DNA of 13,409 nucleotides. Source: an uncultured Blautia sp. GTDB lineage: Bacteria; Bacillota; Clostridia; Lachnospirales; Lachnospiraceae. The position numbers and the translations under genes are program-made. The notes under the pieces are model-generated. The model was given only the letters and a program-made list of their open reading frames with translations. It ran no database searches and had not been told where the DNA came from. The stretch spans positions 1 through 13,409 of the forward strand of contig CAKRPO010000057.1 of the NCBI GenBank assembly GCA_934378195.1, written 5' to 3'. Shown in pieces: positions 1 to 7,715 of the stretch; position 1 is the first letter of the stretch, and every line of letters starts with the position of its first letter.

Positions 1-571
1 TTCCCTTAACTTTATTAAAATCTATAGTTTTTAATAAGGTACATCCTTTGAACGCTTCATCTCCAATATAGTCCATTCTATCTGGAAATTTGATACTTTC
101 AATATCTTTATTTTTAAAAGCTCCATTTCCTATTTTTTGTACAATAAACCCGTCAATAGAATCAGGAATTACAACATTCTTTTCTGCTCCTGTATATCCG
201 GTAATACTCACATAACTTCCATTTAACTCTTCATAGGAAAAATCTGAAACGGATGCACCTGTTTCTTCTGATTCTCCCTCTTCAACATCCACAAAAACCT
301 CATCGGAATCATCATTTTCTGATAAATCGCCATCTGAAAATTCTACCGCCGGATCTTCCTCTTCATAATCATCGGTTATTGTTAATTCTTCTTCCCCATC
401 TTCCTGATCTACAGAATAATTTTCTTCTTCGTTCTCTGTATCAATTTCTTCTTCAAATGTTATGCTCTGAAAATCATTTTCATCCATTGCATACACAGCA
501 GCACTTTGCATACACAAAGTAAAAGCCAATGTCATTGCTATAATCCGTTTTGCTACTTTTTTCTTCTTCAT
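1..571 (-). CDS. Secreted BspA-like leucine-rich-repeat protein, N-terminal part (3' end outside window)
   Basis: The reading frame is open from an ATG at 571 to the left window edge, giving 190 residues without a stop. A GGAGG ribosome binding site lies at 577-581, five bases from the start. Residues 1-28 form a Sec signal peptide: a KKKK-type basic start, a hydrophobic core (IIAMTLAFTL), and a likely cut after AVYA. Residues about 31-108 are strikingly acidic (runs of E and D) and look like a disordered spacer. From about residue 120 the sequence follows the LRR_5/BspA pattern, with a GYTG turn, VVIPDSIDG, KIGNGAF, then IGDEAFKGC followed by LKTIDF. Proteins of this family are extracellular or surface attached, often long, and bind host or matrix ligands. 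That function is family knowledge, not visible here. The C-terminus, and any anchor or cell-wall-binding domain, is missing from the window. Confidence 0.85.
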   Translation of the reverse strand, partial: MKKKKVAKRIIAMTLAFTLCMQSAAVYAMDENDFQSITFEEEIDTENEEENYSVDQEDGEEELTITDDYEEEDPAVEFSDGDLSENDDSDEVFVDVEEGESEETGASVSDFSYEELNGSYVSITGYTGAEKNVVIPDSIDGFIVQKIGNGAFKNKDIESIKFPDRMDYIGDEAFKGCTLLKTIDFNKVKG

Positions 572-710
572 ATTTTCCTCCATTTTTTCAGGTTGAACAT
601 CTGTGAGACTTGATCTTGTACATTACCGGCATCATACTTTGCATATCTGATCCCATGTATTCTGCTGTATATGATTCTGGCAACAAGTTTGAAAAAAGCA
701 TACGTCCGCT

Positions 711-739
711 ATTATAAAGAACTGCTCTAAGATGTGAAA
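711..739 (-). promoter_or_regulatory. Candidate promoter for the LRR protein gene
   Basis: Read on the minus strand, a perfect TATAAT (716 to 711) follows a weak -35 hexamer TTTCAC (739 to 734) with a 17-bp spacer. Transcription would begin near 704 and leave a leader of about 130 nt before the ATG at 571. I saw no recognisable riboswitch in that leader. The -10 match is strong; the -35 match is 3 of 6. Confidence 0.4.
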
Positions 740-749
740 GAATGAATTG

Positions 750-789
750 AAAGGAATTACATTCGTATTTAAACGGATGTAATTCCTTT
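750..789. terminator. Terminator-like 16-bp hairpin after degV
   Basis: Arms 750-765 and 774-789 pair over 16 bp with one G-U pair, around an 8-base loop. On the plus strand the stem is followed by a T-rich tail (TTTTTTGTTTTC). On the minus strand, the direction of degV, only three Ts follow and an A-rich stretch precedes. It lies 20 bp beyond the degV stop, so it probably ends or trims the degV transcript, but the better U-tract faces the other way. Confidence 0.5.
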
Positions 790-809
790 TTTGTTTTCTC
801 TTATATTTC

Positions 810-1658
810 TTATTTTGCGATAAATAGTACACCCAGTGTTCCTGGTCCGCAGTGACTGGAGACTACACCTCCTGCACGAGTCTCAAGGATCTCATCAAAT
901 ACTCCAAGACTTTGCAGATATGACTGCACATCCTCAACAATTTTACGATCACATCCGGAATGGGTAATAAATACTCGCTCCGGACGAGCTTTCTTCAGTT
1001 CATCTTCCATATCTCTGACATAAGCCATAACTACAGAATGTAGTTTACCTCGATATTTCTTAGATGCATCCATAGCTCCATTTTCTACAACGATCTTCGG
1101 ATGCAATTTCAGAACACTTCCAGCCATAGCTGCTACTGCATTGCATCTTCCACCACGATACAAATATGTTAAAGTATCTACAACAAAGCTTGCACGCACT
1201 TTAGGCTTTAAGATTTCTATTGCTGCCGAGATTTCTGCAGCATTTTTTCCGGCCTGCGCCATCACAGCCGCCTCAATAACCAGAAGACCAATCCCTGTTG
1301 AAAGATTTGCTGAGTCTATTACTGTCACAAGATCGGATGCCTCCAGTTCCTCTGCTGCCAGGCGCATCACATTTCCTGAAGTCGACATACTTCCTGAAAT
1401 TGAAAAACAGATGACTTCTCTCTTCTGTTCAACATATGGACGTATTATTTCCATCGCATCTGTCAGAGACGGAGCCGAAGTTTTCGGAGTGGTCTTATGC
1501 TCATCTGACCATGTAAAAATTTCCTCTGGAGTTATATTTTTGCCATCTTTGTATTCATCTTCTCCCAAAAGAATATGAAGCGATATGATATCGATATCAT
1601 ATCTTTTTATCAGTTCCAATGAAAGATCACATGTACTGTCTGAAATTATTTTGACCAT
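810..1658 (-). CDS. DegV family fatty-acid-binding protein (FakB-like)
   Basis: This 282-residue protein belongs to the DegV family. Its members bind a fatty acid and, in characterised cases, present it to the kinase FakA for acyl-phosphate formation and phospholipid synthesis. Visible hallmarks are the N-terminal SDSTCDL motif (residues 6-12), TSAPS near 60, SISGSMS near 88-94 (the serine-rich head-group loop), the LYRGGR motif in the middle, and the C-terminal SHCGPGTLGVLF motif. The length is normal for the family. I chose the ATG at 1658 because a GGAGGT site lies nine bases upstream; an in-frame ATG at 1691 would add 11 residues but has no comparable site. The gene follows the 171-residue protein gene by 61 bp. 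A possible extended -10 (TGGTAAAAT, ending at 1692) lies in that gap, so it may have its own promoter. No fakA is in the window. Confidence 0.9.
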   Translation of the reverse strand: MVKIISDSTCDLSLELIKRYDIDIISLHILLGEDEYKDGKNITPEEIFTWSDEHKTTPKTSAPSLTDAMEIIRPYVEQKREVICFSISGSMSTSGNVMRLAAEELEASDLVTVIDSANLSTGIGLLVIEAAVMAQAGKNAAEISAAIEILKPKVRASFVVDTLTYLYRGGRCNAVAAMAGSVLKLHPKIVVENGAMDASKKYRGKLHSVVMAYVRDMEDELKKARPERVFITHSGCDRKIVEDVQSYLQSLGVFDEILETRAGGVVSSHCGPGTLGVLFIAK

Positions 1659-1719
1659 TATACTTCTACCTCCTGTTGTTCTGTTGCTCATATTTTACCA
1701 TAAATATCTCCTGGACACA

Positions 1720-2235
1720 TCATTTTTGTTGATATTCTTCTTTAAACAACCGTTTCATTCTCGCCGGATACAGACAGTAAATACAGATGCAGAGTAAAGT
1801 ATTCGTTGCACCCATAAGTGGCCGGTTGGATTCAATCGTCATATTCAGAAAATCTCCGACAGAATAATCTTTTACGGAACTTTCCTTTCCATTCTCATCA
1901 ACAACTGTGATCCATGGATACTTCCGGTCATCCGACCACCAGACTTTCAGTTTTTCCTTTCTTGCACAAAACATATTCTTTTCAAACCGATCACAATAGA
2001 GTTCTGTAAATTCCCTGTGCAGTTCTCTGATTCTCTTATAATTTACAAGCGGAAGATTCCCATAGTCGGAGAATGTCAGATTCATTGGAAAATACAATAA
2101 TTTCATCCAGGATCCCTGTGGCGTATCCACTGGATACTCTTCGACAAAAAGTTTTCGTTCTTTCAGAGTTTCTGCTACATCTCCTGTAACTTTAAAATCC
2201 TTACCAAAAATAGCTGATCCTGTCTGCATTCTCAT
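1720..2235 (-). CDS. Uncharacterised 171-residue protein coupled to ClpX-like ATPase
   Basis: I do not recognise this family. The start ATG overlaps the stop of the upstream ClpX-like gene as ATGA, and a GAGGA ribosome binding site lies just inside the end of that gene, so the two are almost certainly co-translated. The protein is rich in aromatic and basic residues. Residues about 90-160 include a KVWWSDDRKYPWITVVDENG segment that reads like a small beta-rich domain. A short hydrophobic cysteine-containing stretch (LLCICIYCLY) sits near the C-terminus, followed by a basic tail. No signal peptide or clear enzyme motif is visible. The coupling suggests it is a partner, adaptor or substrate of the ATPase; that is inference from position only. 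A second in-frame ATG at codon 3 is an equally good start. Confidence 0.75.
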   Translation of the reverse strand: MRMQTGSAIFGKDFKVTGDVAETLKERKLFVEEYPVDTPQGSWMKLLYFPMNLTFSDYGNLPLVNYKRIRELHREFTELYCDRFEKNMFCARKEKLKVWWSDDRKYPWITVVDENGKESSVKDYSVGDFLNMTIESNRPLMGATNTLLCICIYCLYPARMKRLFKEEYQQK

Positions 2236-3692
2236 TTCCTCTTCATAAAGATCGGCGGTTCGCCATTCAGCATTCCACTGTGGATACGGATATATTTATC
2301 CCCCCTGCTCAGCATATCGAAATTGTACGATTCATTGCATATTTCTTCCACAATGTTTGCGACTCCACGGGCTCCCAGATTCTGTTCTATTATCTTGTCT
2401 ACAATCTTATCCGGCATATCCTCATCCACGATCATATACAGATTATCCTTTTTGAAAGCTGCTTTTCTTATCTCCAGTGGTCCCTCCTTGCGTAACAAAA
2501 TATCTTTAAAATCATCTCTGGTAAATTTATCCAGTTCAACGATGGAACCAATACGCCCCAGCAACTCTCTGGACATTCCAATACTGATCAGATCATCTCT
2601 CAGGGAATATCTTTTATCCAGTGTCTCTTCATTTTTATTAAATCCAAGTGCATGATGATTTGCTCTCTTCTGTCTTATTGCCTGAAGATCTTCAAAAGCT
2701 CCTCCCAGAATGATCATGATACCTTCTGTTTCTGCCATAAATGTCAGAAGTTCTCCCTGACACTGAAGTTTTACATTACTGCCTTCTGCATCAAAACTCG
2801 GTCTCACCAGTTTGCATACCTCATCAAGATACAGGATTATTTTTCTGCTTTGACGGTGCAGCCTTGTTCTGTCAACCAGATTTCGAATCTGTTCCATGGA
2901 ATCGCCGGTGAACCCGGCAGGTGTCAGCTGAGACAGATCATAGGAAACTACCGGAACATTTATTTTATTATCTTTCAAAAAGCGGTTTAATATGCCGATA
3001 GAATAATTCTTTCCACTTCCTGTATCCCCAAGCATAAGCATTGGTTTTACTTCCTGATCATTCAGAAAATGATAAGTTTTCATAGCGAGAATTTTCTTTA
3101 ATTCATCCTGTCCAACCATATACTTATCCATATATGTTTTTAATTTCAAAGGAAATCTTTTATTTGGCCCTTTTCTTTTGGCTTCTTCTGACTCGGGTTT
3201 ATCTTTTGACGGAATTTTTTCTTCTACTTTTTCTTTCATTTCTTTTTTGACCGTCTTTCTCTCCGGTTTCAGGAACTCCTTTACTTTTATATCAAATTCA
3301 AAACCATATGCCGGATCATTTTGCTGCATGAAAAAATGACTGAAATAATACAGATATTTTCCAGCTAATGGAATTGCTTCTTTACTCGCCAGACATCGTT
3401 CCTCAAATTCCTCATAAAGAACCGAAGACTCAAAAATTTCCGGTCCAATCAGGAAACGGTATTCTCCTTCCCGGATAATGAACAGACAGTCTACGACCTT
3501 ATCCAGTGTAGGGCTTTGAAAACCTCTCACATAATTGATTGCAAGACCAAGTAAGTATATCGCTGCTTTGTGAAGTTCATCATCCGGATGGGTTCCATTT
3601 TTTTCATAATAAAAAGTTTCTTCTACTTCTTCCCGTGTATTTCTAAAAGCATCCATAAGAGTCTCTGTATCATAACTGAAAAAGTCATTCAT
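2232..3692 (-). CDS. ClpX-like AAA+ unfoldase without zinc-binding domain
   Basis: This 486-residue protein (start ATG at 3692, GGAG six bases upstream) has an N-terminal domain of about 140 residues that I do not recognise. A lysine/glutamate-rich linker (about 145-180) follows, then a ClpX-type AAA+ core. In the core I see YMVGQDELKKILA (as in ClpX), Walker A GDTGSGKN (222-229), a pore-1 loop GFTG (260-263; GYVG in ClpX), Walker B ILYLDE (286-291), GGAF (329-332), an LGF tripeptide (349-351) where ClpX carries its ClpP-docking IGF loop, the LLGRIG arginine-finger region (378-383), and a sensor-2 GARG (440-443). The residue after the Walker A lysine is Asn rather than Thr/Ser, which is unusual. 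The N-terminal zinc-binding domain of true ClpX is absent. It probably unfolds specific proteins, perhaps for ClpP. It lies 66 bp after tatD and is translationally coupled to the next gene. Confidence 0.85.
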   Translation of the reverse strand: MNDFFSYDTETLMDAFRNTREEVEETFYYEKNGTHPDDELHKAAIYLLGLAINYVRGFQSPTLDKVVDCLFIIREGEYRFLIGPEIFESSVLYEEFEERCLASKEAIPLAGKYLYYFSHFFMQQNDPAYGFEFDIKVKEFLKPERKTVKKEMKEKVEEKIPSKDKPESEEAKRKGPNKRFPLKLKTYMDKYMVGQDELKKILAMKTYHFLNDQEVKPMLMLGDTGSGKNYSIGILNRFLKDNKINVPVVSYDLSQLTPAGFTGDSMEQIRNLVDRTRLHRQSRKIILYLDEVCKLVRPSFDAEGSNVKLQCQGELLTFMAETEGIMIILGGAFEDLQAIRQKRANHHALGFNKNEETLDKRYSLRDDLISIGMSRELLGRIGSIVELDKFTRDDFKDILLRKEGPLEIRKAAFKKDNLYMIVDEDMPDKIVDKIIEQNLGARGVANIVEEICNESYNFDMLSRGDKYIRIHSGMLNGEPPIFMKRK

Positions 3693-3758
3693 CTTAATCT
3701 CCATTCCTCCAACATTGAAATTCAAATTTGCATAGGGAAATCACTATTTGAATCTTTA

Positions 3759-4520
3759 TCAATATAATTTAAAAAGTTCTCTTGCATTTCCTGTCGTGGC
3801 CTCAGCTACTCTCTGCACCTCTATACCCTTTATATACGCGATTTCCGTTGCTATGGCCGGAATATTAAGCGGGCTGTTTCTGTTGCCTTCCAGACATGTT
3901 TCCGGGCGTAAAAACGGGGAATCTGTCTCCAGAAGGATTCTCTCTGAAGGAATCTCTTTTACCGCAGACCTGAGTTCAGCATTTTCTTTATAGGTGACCA
4001 GCCCTCCAATTCCCAGATGAAAGCCCAGCTCAATAAATCGAAAAGCATCTTTCACATCCCCGGTAAAACAATGCAGCACTCCTTTAAACGCGCGACCATA
4101 TTCTCGCAAAATCTCAAGAGCTCTCTGATAAGTTCCCGTTCCACGCAAATGAAGGATCAGTGGTCTATCATACTCCACTGCCATTTGAATAAAGATCCGG
4201 AAATATTTTTCCTGTACTTCGTATTCGGCGATTCTGATATCCAGTCCTGTTTCCCCTACAGCAACGGTATTCCGCATAGTCACCAGCATTTTTAATCGCT
4301 GCAGAGAATCTTCGCTTTCTATCATCACAGTCTTTGAGGGATGCACCCCAACAGCAAAATACCCCTGCTGAATCTTTTCACGCATATTATAATTAGACTC
4401 AAAATCTATGGGAACTTCTATAAACGCCTCGATTCCATATACTCTCATCTGTTCCAGAATCTGTTCCCTGTCTCTGTTAAACTTTCTATGATGCAAATGG
4501 CAGTGTGTATCAATATACAT
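3759..4520 (-). CDS. tatD: TatD family metal-dependent hydrolase (putative DNase)
   Basis: The 253-residue product is a TatD-type TIM-barrel hydrolase, a family reported to act as Mg-dependent 3'-5' exonucleases on DNA or RNA and on some D-aminoacyl substrates. All expected metal ligands are present: the HxH pair H6/H8 in DTHCHL, E90 in GETGLD, H124 in ILHLRG, H150 in LHCFTG, and D200 in LLETDSPFL. The length is slightly short but normal. The ATG at 4520 has a GGGGGAAG site about five bases upstream. The gene follows the terminator of the par-ltaS operon and probably has its own promoter (4641-4668). It is the first gene of the tatD, ClpX-like, 171-residue protein, degV series. In related Firmicutes tatD often sits near the replication origin, which fits the location. 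Confidence 0.92.
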   Translation of the reverse strand: MYIDTHCHLHHRKFNRDREQILEQMRVYGIEAFIEVPIDFESNYNMREKIQQGYFAVGVHPSKTVMIESEDSLQRLKMLVTMRNTVAVGETGLDIRIAEYEVQEKYFRIFIQMAVEYDRPLILHLRGTGTYQRALEILREYGRAFKGVLHCFTGDVKDAFRFIELGFHLGIGGLVTYKENAELRSAVKEIPSERILLETDSPFLRPETCLEGNRNSPLNIPAIATEIAYIKGIEVQRVAEATTGNARELFKLY

Positions 4521-4640
4521 TGTTCTTCCCCCATCATTCGCTGTAACTTAAATAGTTCATTCGCAATCCAAACATACATCCGCTGGATTTCGTTTTTGTT
4601 CCTCTGTCCGTTCTTTCTATATATTAAAAATAGCAAATAT

Positions 4641-4668
4641 TTTATACACATTTGTCCTGATTTACCAA
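4641..4668 (-). promoter_or_regulatory. Candidate promoter for tatD
   Basis: On the minus strand TTGGTA (4668 to 4663) and TATAAA (4646 to 4641) are separated by 16 bp. The gap between the upstream terminator and tatD is about 170 bp, which leaves room for a promoter. Each hexamer differs from consensus at one to three positions, and the shifted -10 TAAAAT is also possible. Confidence 0.4.
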
Positions 4669-4694
4669 CATAACGGAGTAATTTTCAATTACAT

Positions 4695-4749
4695 AAAAAA
4701 ATCCCTTCTTACAATGATAACTCTTTGTTTGTTGTCATTATAAGAAGGG
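4695..4749 (-). terminator. Strong intrinsic terminator after the ltaS-like gene
   Basis: The inverted repeat 4703-4721 / 4731-4749 forms a 19-bp stem with one or two imperfections around a 9-base loop. On the minus strand it starts with CCCTTCTTA and is followed by a run of seven Ts (complement of 4695-4701). It lies 31 bp past the stop of the ltaS-like gene and marks the end of the par-serS-ltaS transcript. Confidence 0.93.
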
Positions 4750-4779
4750 TTCAAACCCTGTAAATATGATTAAGCCATG

Positions 4780-6810
4780 TTATTGTTTCAGTTCAAAGAA
4801 GTCTTCCACTCTGTTTTTGTAATCTGTAAGATCATTATACTGCAGGATTGCATATTCCTGAATCAGATCATAATATGGGGATTTCTTATCATCCAGATCG
4901 TAAAATTTACCATCTGCACCCCAGTAACCATTACTGGTCAATACCGGAATCTCTTTCTGGATATCCTGCTGGAACTTCTGGAAACCTGTCAGATCTCCTC
5001 CAATCGTCTCCATAAGAATCATCTGCAGATAATTCATACTGGTCTTCTCGATCGTCTTTCCGTCAATATCATAATTCGCCCAGATTACAAATGGTACTGC
5101 ATATCGACGCATCATTTCCTCATTGTTCCATTTGTGCCATTCACCTTTTGTGATCGAATCCATAGATTCATCATGAATTCTCGGCTGATGGTCTCCAGTC
5201 AGAAGAATCACTGTCGGTTCATCTACATTCTCATAATATTTAACCAGATTTTCAAATGCATCATCCGAATACTTGATCAGACTGAGATAATATCCGACAT
5301 CCGGTGCATCTGCATTCTCAACCGTAATTCTCTTATCATCAAAATTATCAAATGGAATATCATAAGAACTATGATTCTGGATTGTCATCGTATATGCCAG
5401 ATACGGTGCATCCGAGTTTTTCCTGTTTTCCTCATAATCCTTTATGATATTATCATATGTACATTCATCGGTTGCCTGTGTTCTCATCTTTACATAAGGA
5501 ACCAGAAGATTTTTGTAATCATAAAATTTATCAAATCCAAGCAGTGGATATACATTATCACGATTATAGTTTCTTGCATTCTGAAGATGAGTCGCCGAAT
5601 TTCCTATATACCCCTCTTTCTTCAGTTCTGTAACAACAGACGGCATTTCATGTCTCAGGTATAACTGAAATGCAACTGCTCCTTTTGGAAGAAAAGACAT
5701 AGAATTTCCTGTGAGAAATTCATACTCGGTATTCGCTGTCTGACCGCCTACAATCGATGCATAAGAAGTTCCACTTACACATTTCCCTGATTTCATCAAA
5801 CTGTGAATAAATGGCATATAATCTTCATTTGTCTCAATATCCCCCAGAACCTGCGGATCTGAAAATGCTTCATTGATCACGGCAATCACATTTGGACGCT
5901 TTTTATTTTTATCAACGGTATCTGAAGTATATTTTGAAGTAATCTCATTTACTTTCTCCAGACTGTATCCATCCGGCTTCTCTGCAACAGAAAGCTTAAT
6001 GCTTCGTGTAAAGCAGGCCACGCTCCCATACATCTGGTAACTTTTCAGCGGCTGAAACAGGCTTAGATAAAGTCCTCTGTGGCTCACAAAATCACTCATG
6101 ATGACCTGATTGAATCCAATCGTACACACTACTGCCATCACTGCAATACCACATAACTGATGAACACCTTTTTTGAAAAAATGCTCGCATTTTATCATCT
6201 GTCCAAAGAGGATAAAGTCAAACAGCAGCACCACTGCCAGCGCCGTATAAAAATCAAACTGGATCTTATATCCATCAGCAACATCCAGTGCAGTTCCCAC
6301 CGTTGCGATATCAGTTGCCATAACCGGTGTTCCCCGGAATTCATACACAAAATGATTTACAATACTGAACAGAACACAGATAAAAGCACAGATATCTGCT
6401 CCCAATCGTACTCTGTTTGTCAGTACAATAAATATAAGCTCAAGAATTCCAATCAAAAGAAAATTATACAAAAGTATGGTTAAATGCTGTCCTGCAAAGC
6501 TGTAACGTTTATTATAGACTGCAATTTCTGTGTTAAAAAAAATGAAACACGGGGCAAACAATATATATAAAATATTAAATACTCGATTCCATTTCTTTCC
6601 AAAATCCAGTCGTACAAAAATAAGTACGACCCCCAAAATCCATAAAGCTGCAAGAATCACTGCTTTAAACTTCGTACTGATCTCTGTATTGTCTTCTACA
6701 ATAGAAATTCGATTCACATAAAAGAACAGCAGAATCAGAAATGAAATGAACAGGCAGAAATAATCACGCCATCTCTGCCTGTCTTTATTTAAATTTGTTT
6801 TTGTAAACAC
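4780..6810 (-). CDS. LtaS/MdoB-type phosphoglycerol transferase (sulfatase-fold membrane protein)
   Basis: The 676-residue product has a membrane domain of about six or seven helices (near 17-34, 48-66, 78-95, 110-131, 137-155, 186-204, 219-236) and an extracellular sulfatase-like domain from about 305. The catalytic features of lipoteichoic acid synthases are recognisable. They are a metal-ligand Glu314 in VINEAFSD, the nucleophile Thr358 in GGQTANTE, His480 in IQNHSSYD, and Asp540-His541 in LLTGDHQPR. Family members transfer glycerol phosphate from phosphatidylglycerol to a polymer or glycan outside the membrane. The exact acceptor here is unknown, so I give no gene symbol. The start is GTG at 6810 with GAGG nine bases upstream. 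It lies 17 bp after the DUF3881 gene and ends the operon at a strong terminator. Confidence 0.9.
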   Translation of the reverse strand: MFTKTNLNKDRQRWRDYFCLFISFLILLFFYVNRISIVEDNTEISTKFKAVILAALWILGVVLIFVRLDFGKKWNRVFNILYILFAPCFIFFNTEIAVYNKRYSFAGQHLTILLYNFLLIGILELIFIVLTNRVRLGADICAFICVLFSIVNHFVYEFRGTPVMATDIATVGTALDVADGYKIQFDFYTALAVVLLFDFILFGQMIKCEHFFKKGVHQLCGIAVMAVVCTIGFNQVIMSDFVSHRGLYLSLFQPLKSYQMYGSVACFTRSIKLSVAEKPDGYSLEKVNEITSKYTSDTVDKNKKRPNVIAVINEAFSDPQVLGDIETNEDYMPFIHSLMKSGKCVSGTSYASIVGGQTANTEYEFLTGNSMSFLPKGAVAFQLYLRHEMPSVVTELKKEGYIGNSATHLQNARNYNRDNVYPLLGFDKFYDYKNLLVPYVKMRTQATDECTYDNIIKDYEENRKNSDAPYLAYTMTIQNHSSYDIPFDNFDDKRITVENADAPDVGYYLSLIKYSDDAFENLVKYYENVDEPTVILLTGDHQPRIHDESMDSITKGEWHKWNNEEMMRRYAVPFVIWANYDIDGKTIEKTSMNYLQMILMETIGGDLTGFQKFQQDIQKEIPVLTSNGYWGADGKFYDLDDKKSPYYDLIQEYAILQYNDLTDYKNRVEDFFELKQ

Positions 6811-6827
6811 TTGTATTTTCCTCTATT

Positions 6828-7697
6828 CTAAAAGTGTATCTGGCCCTGAAGCCATATAGTACCTTTAAATCTTCTTCCCACTGCCGGATCTCCCAACAGA
6901 TCGGCACGATTTATACAGACATCAAATTGAATATTATTACATTCCAACGTCATCTGAATAAGCTCTTCATCTGTAATATCATTCTGAACCGTATGATATT
7001 CTATGATTTCTCCCAGAATACTATACTGATCACACTGAATTCCGTATGGCATAAAATATGAATCTACAATAGACAGAATATCTTCATGTACGATTCTGTT
7101 GGAAATCATGGAATACGTATCCATCTCTTCCATCGTAAGATTTTCCATTGCTTCTTCATCACCATTACGTGCTGCTGCGATCAGTGAACTTCTGTTCTTA
7201 CTGCTCTCCTGTTCGACTTTGACAGCCTCTTTATCTTTCAGTACCGGAAACAGGATCTTACCTTCTCCCGCAAGCCCGGAAAGTGTCAACGGCTGATTCC
7301 CAATTGACTGTTTGGTTCGTTCCTTCATATATTCCGCTGCGTTCTGAAGATAAAAAATCAATGTGATTCCAATTCTCAGATCATCACAGGCGGCAGAAAA
7401 GGCATCCTTGTCCGCATGCCTCTCTACTGTCACCTGTTCCTGAGTTGTAATTCCTGCACCTCTGAAAAAAGGATAATAATATTCTACATGAAATCTGTTG
7501 TCGTCATCATACTGACCACATACAGTAACACCACAGTTACTTCCGTAAAAACGTGAAAACTGGGCAAAAGTACCATCTGGATGATCTTCAACTACCGTTT
7601 TTTCATCGTAGTTTTTGATGACATCCAGAATGTATCCTTTCATTTCTTCCCGTTTATTCACTTTAGAAAAGCCAACTGCTTTTAAAAAGCTGTGCAA
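6828..7697 (-). CDS. DUF3881 family protein
   Basis: The 289-residue protein resembles the uncharacterised DUF3881 family, which I associate with Lachnospiraceae and relatives. It has no signal peptide or membrane segment and is probably cytosolic. Features include an N-terminal region starting HSFLKAVGFSKV, a tyrosine-rich segment (VEYYYPFFRG near 72-81), and a central acidic helical part with MENLTMEEMD. The C-terminal part contains LECNNIQFDVCINRADLLGDP and ends in GTIWLQGQIHF. The start is TTG at 7697, justified by GGAGG at 7705-7709 with a seven-base spacer. It sits 18 bp after serS and 17 bp before the ltaS-like gene, clearly in one operon. No function can be given. The family name comes from memory of the motif pattern. 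Confidence 0.75.
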   Translation of the reverse strand: MHSFLKAVGFSKVNKREEMKGYILDVIKNYDEKTVVEDHPDGTFAQFSRFYGSNCGVTVCGQYDDDNRFHVEYYYPFFRGAGITTQEQVTVERHADKDAFSAACDDLRIGITLIFYLQNAAEYMKERTKQSIGNQPLTLSGLAGEGKILFPVLKDKEAVKVEQESSKNRSSLIAAARNGDEEAMENLTMEEMDTYSMISNRIVHEDILSIVDSYFMPYGIQCDQYSILGEIIEYHTVQNDITDEELIQMTLECNNIQFDVCINRADLLGDPAVGRRFKGTIWLQGQIHF

Positions 7698-7715
7698 AAG
7701 TACACCTCCATGCCC

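Noticed and set aside
4777..5664. Plus-strand open frame of 295 codons opposite the ltaS-like gene
   Set aside because: It is an Ile- and Cys-rich shadow frame on the strand opposite a gene with intact catalytic motifs.
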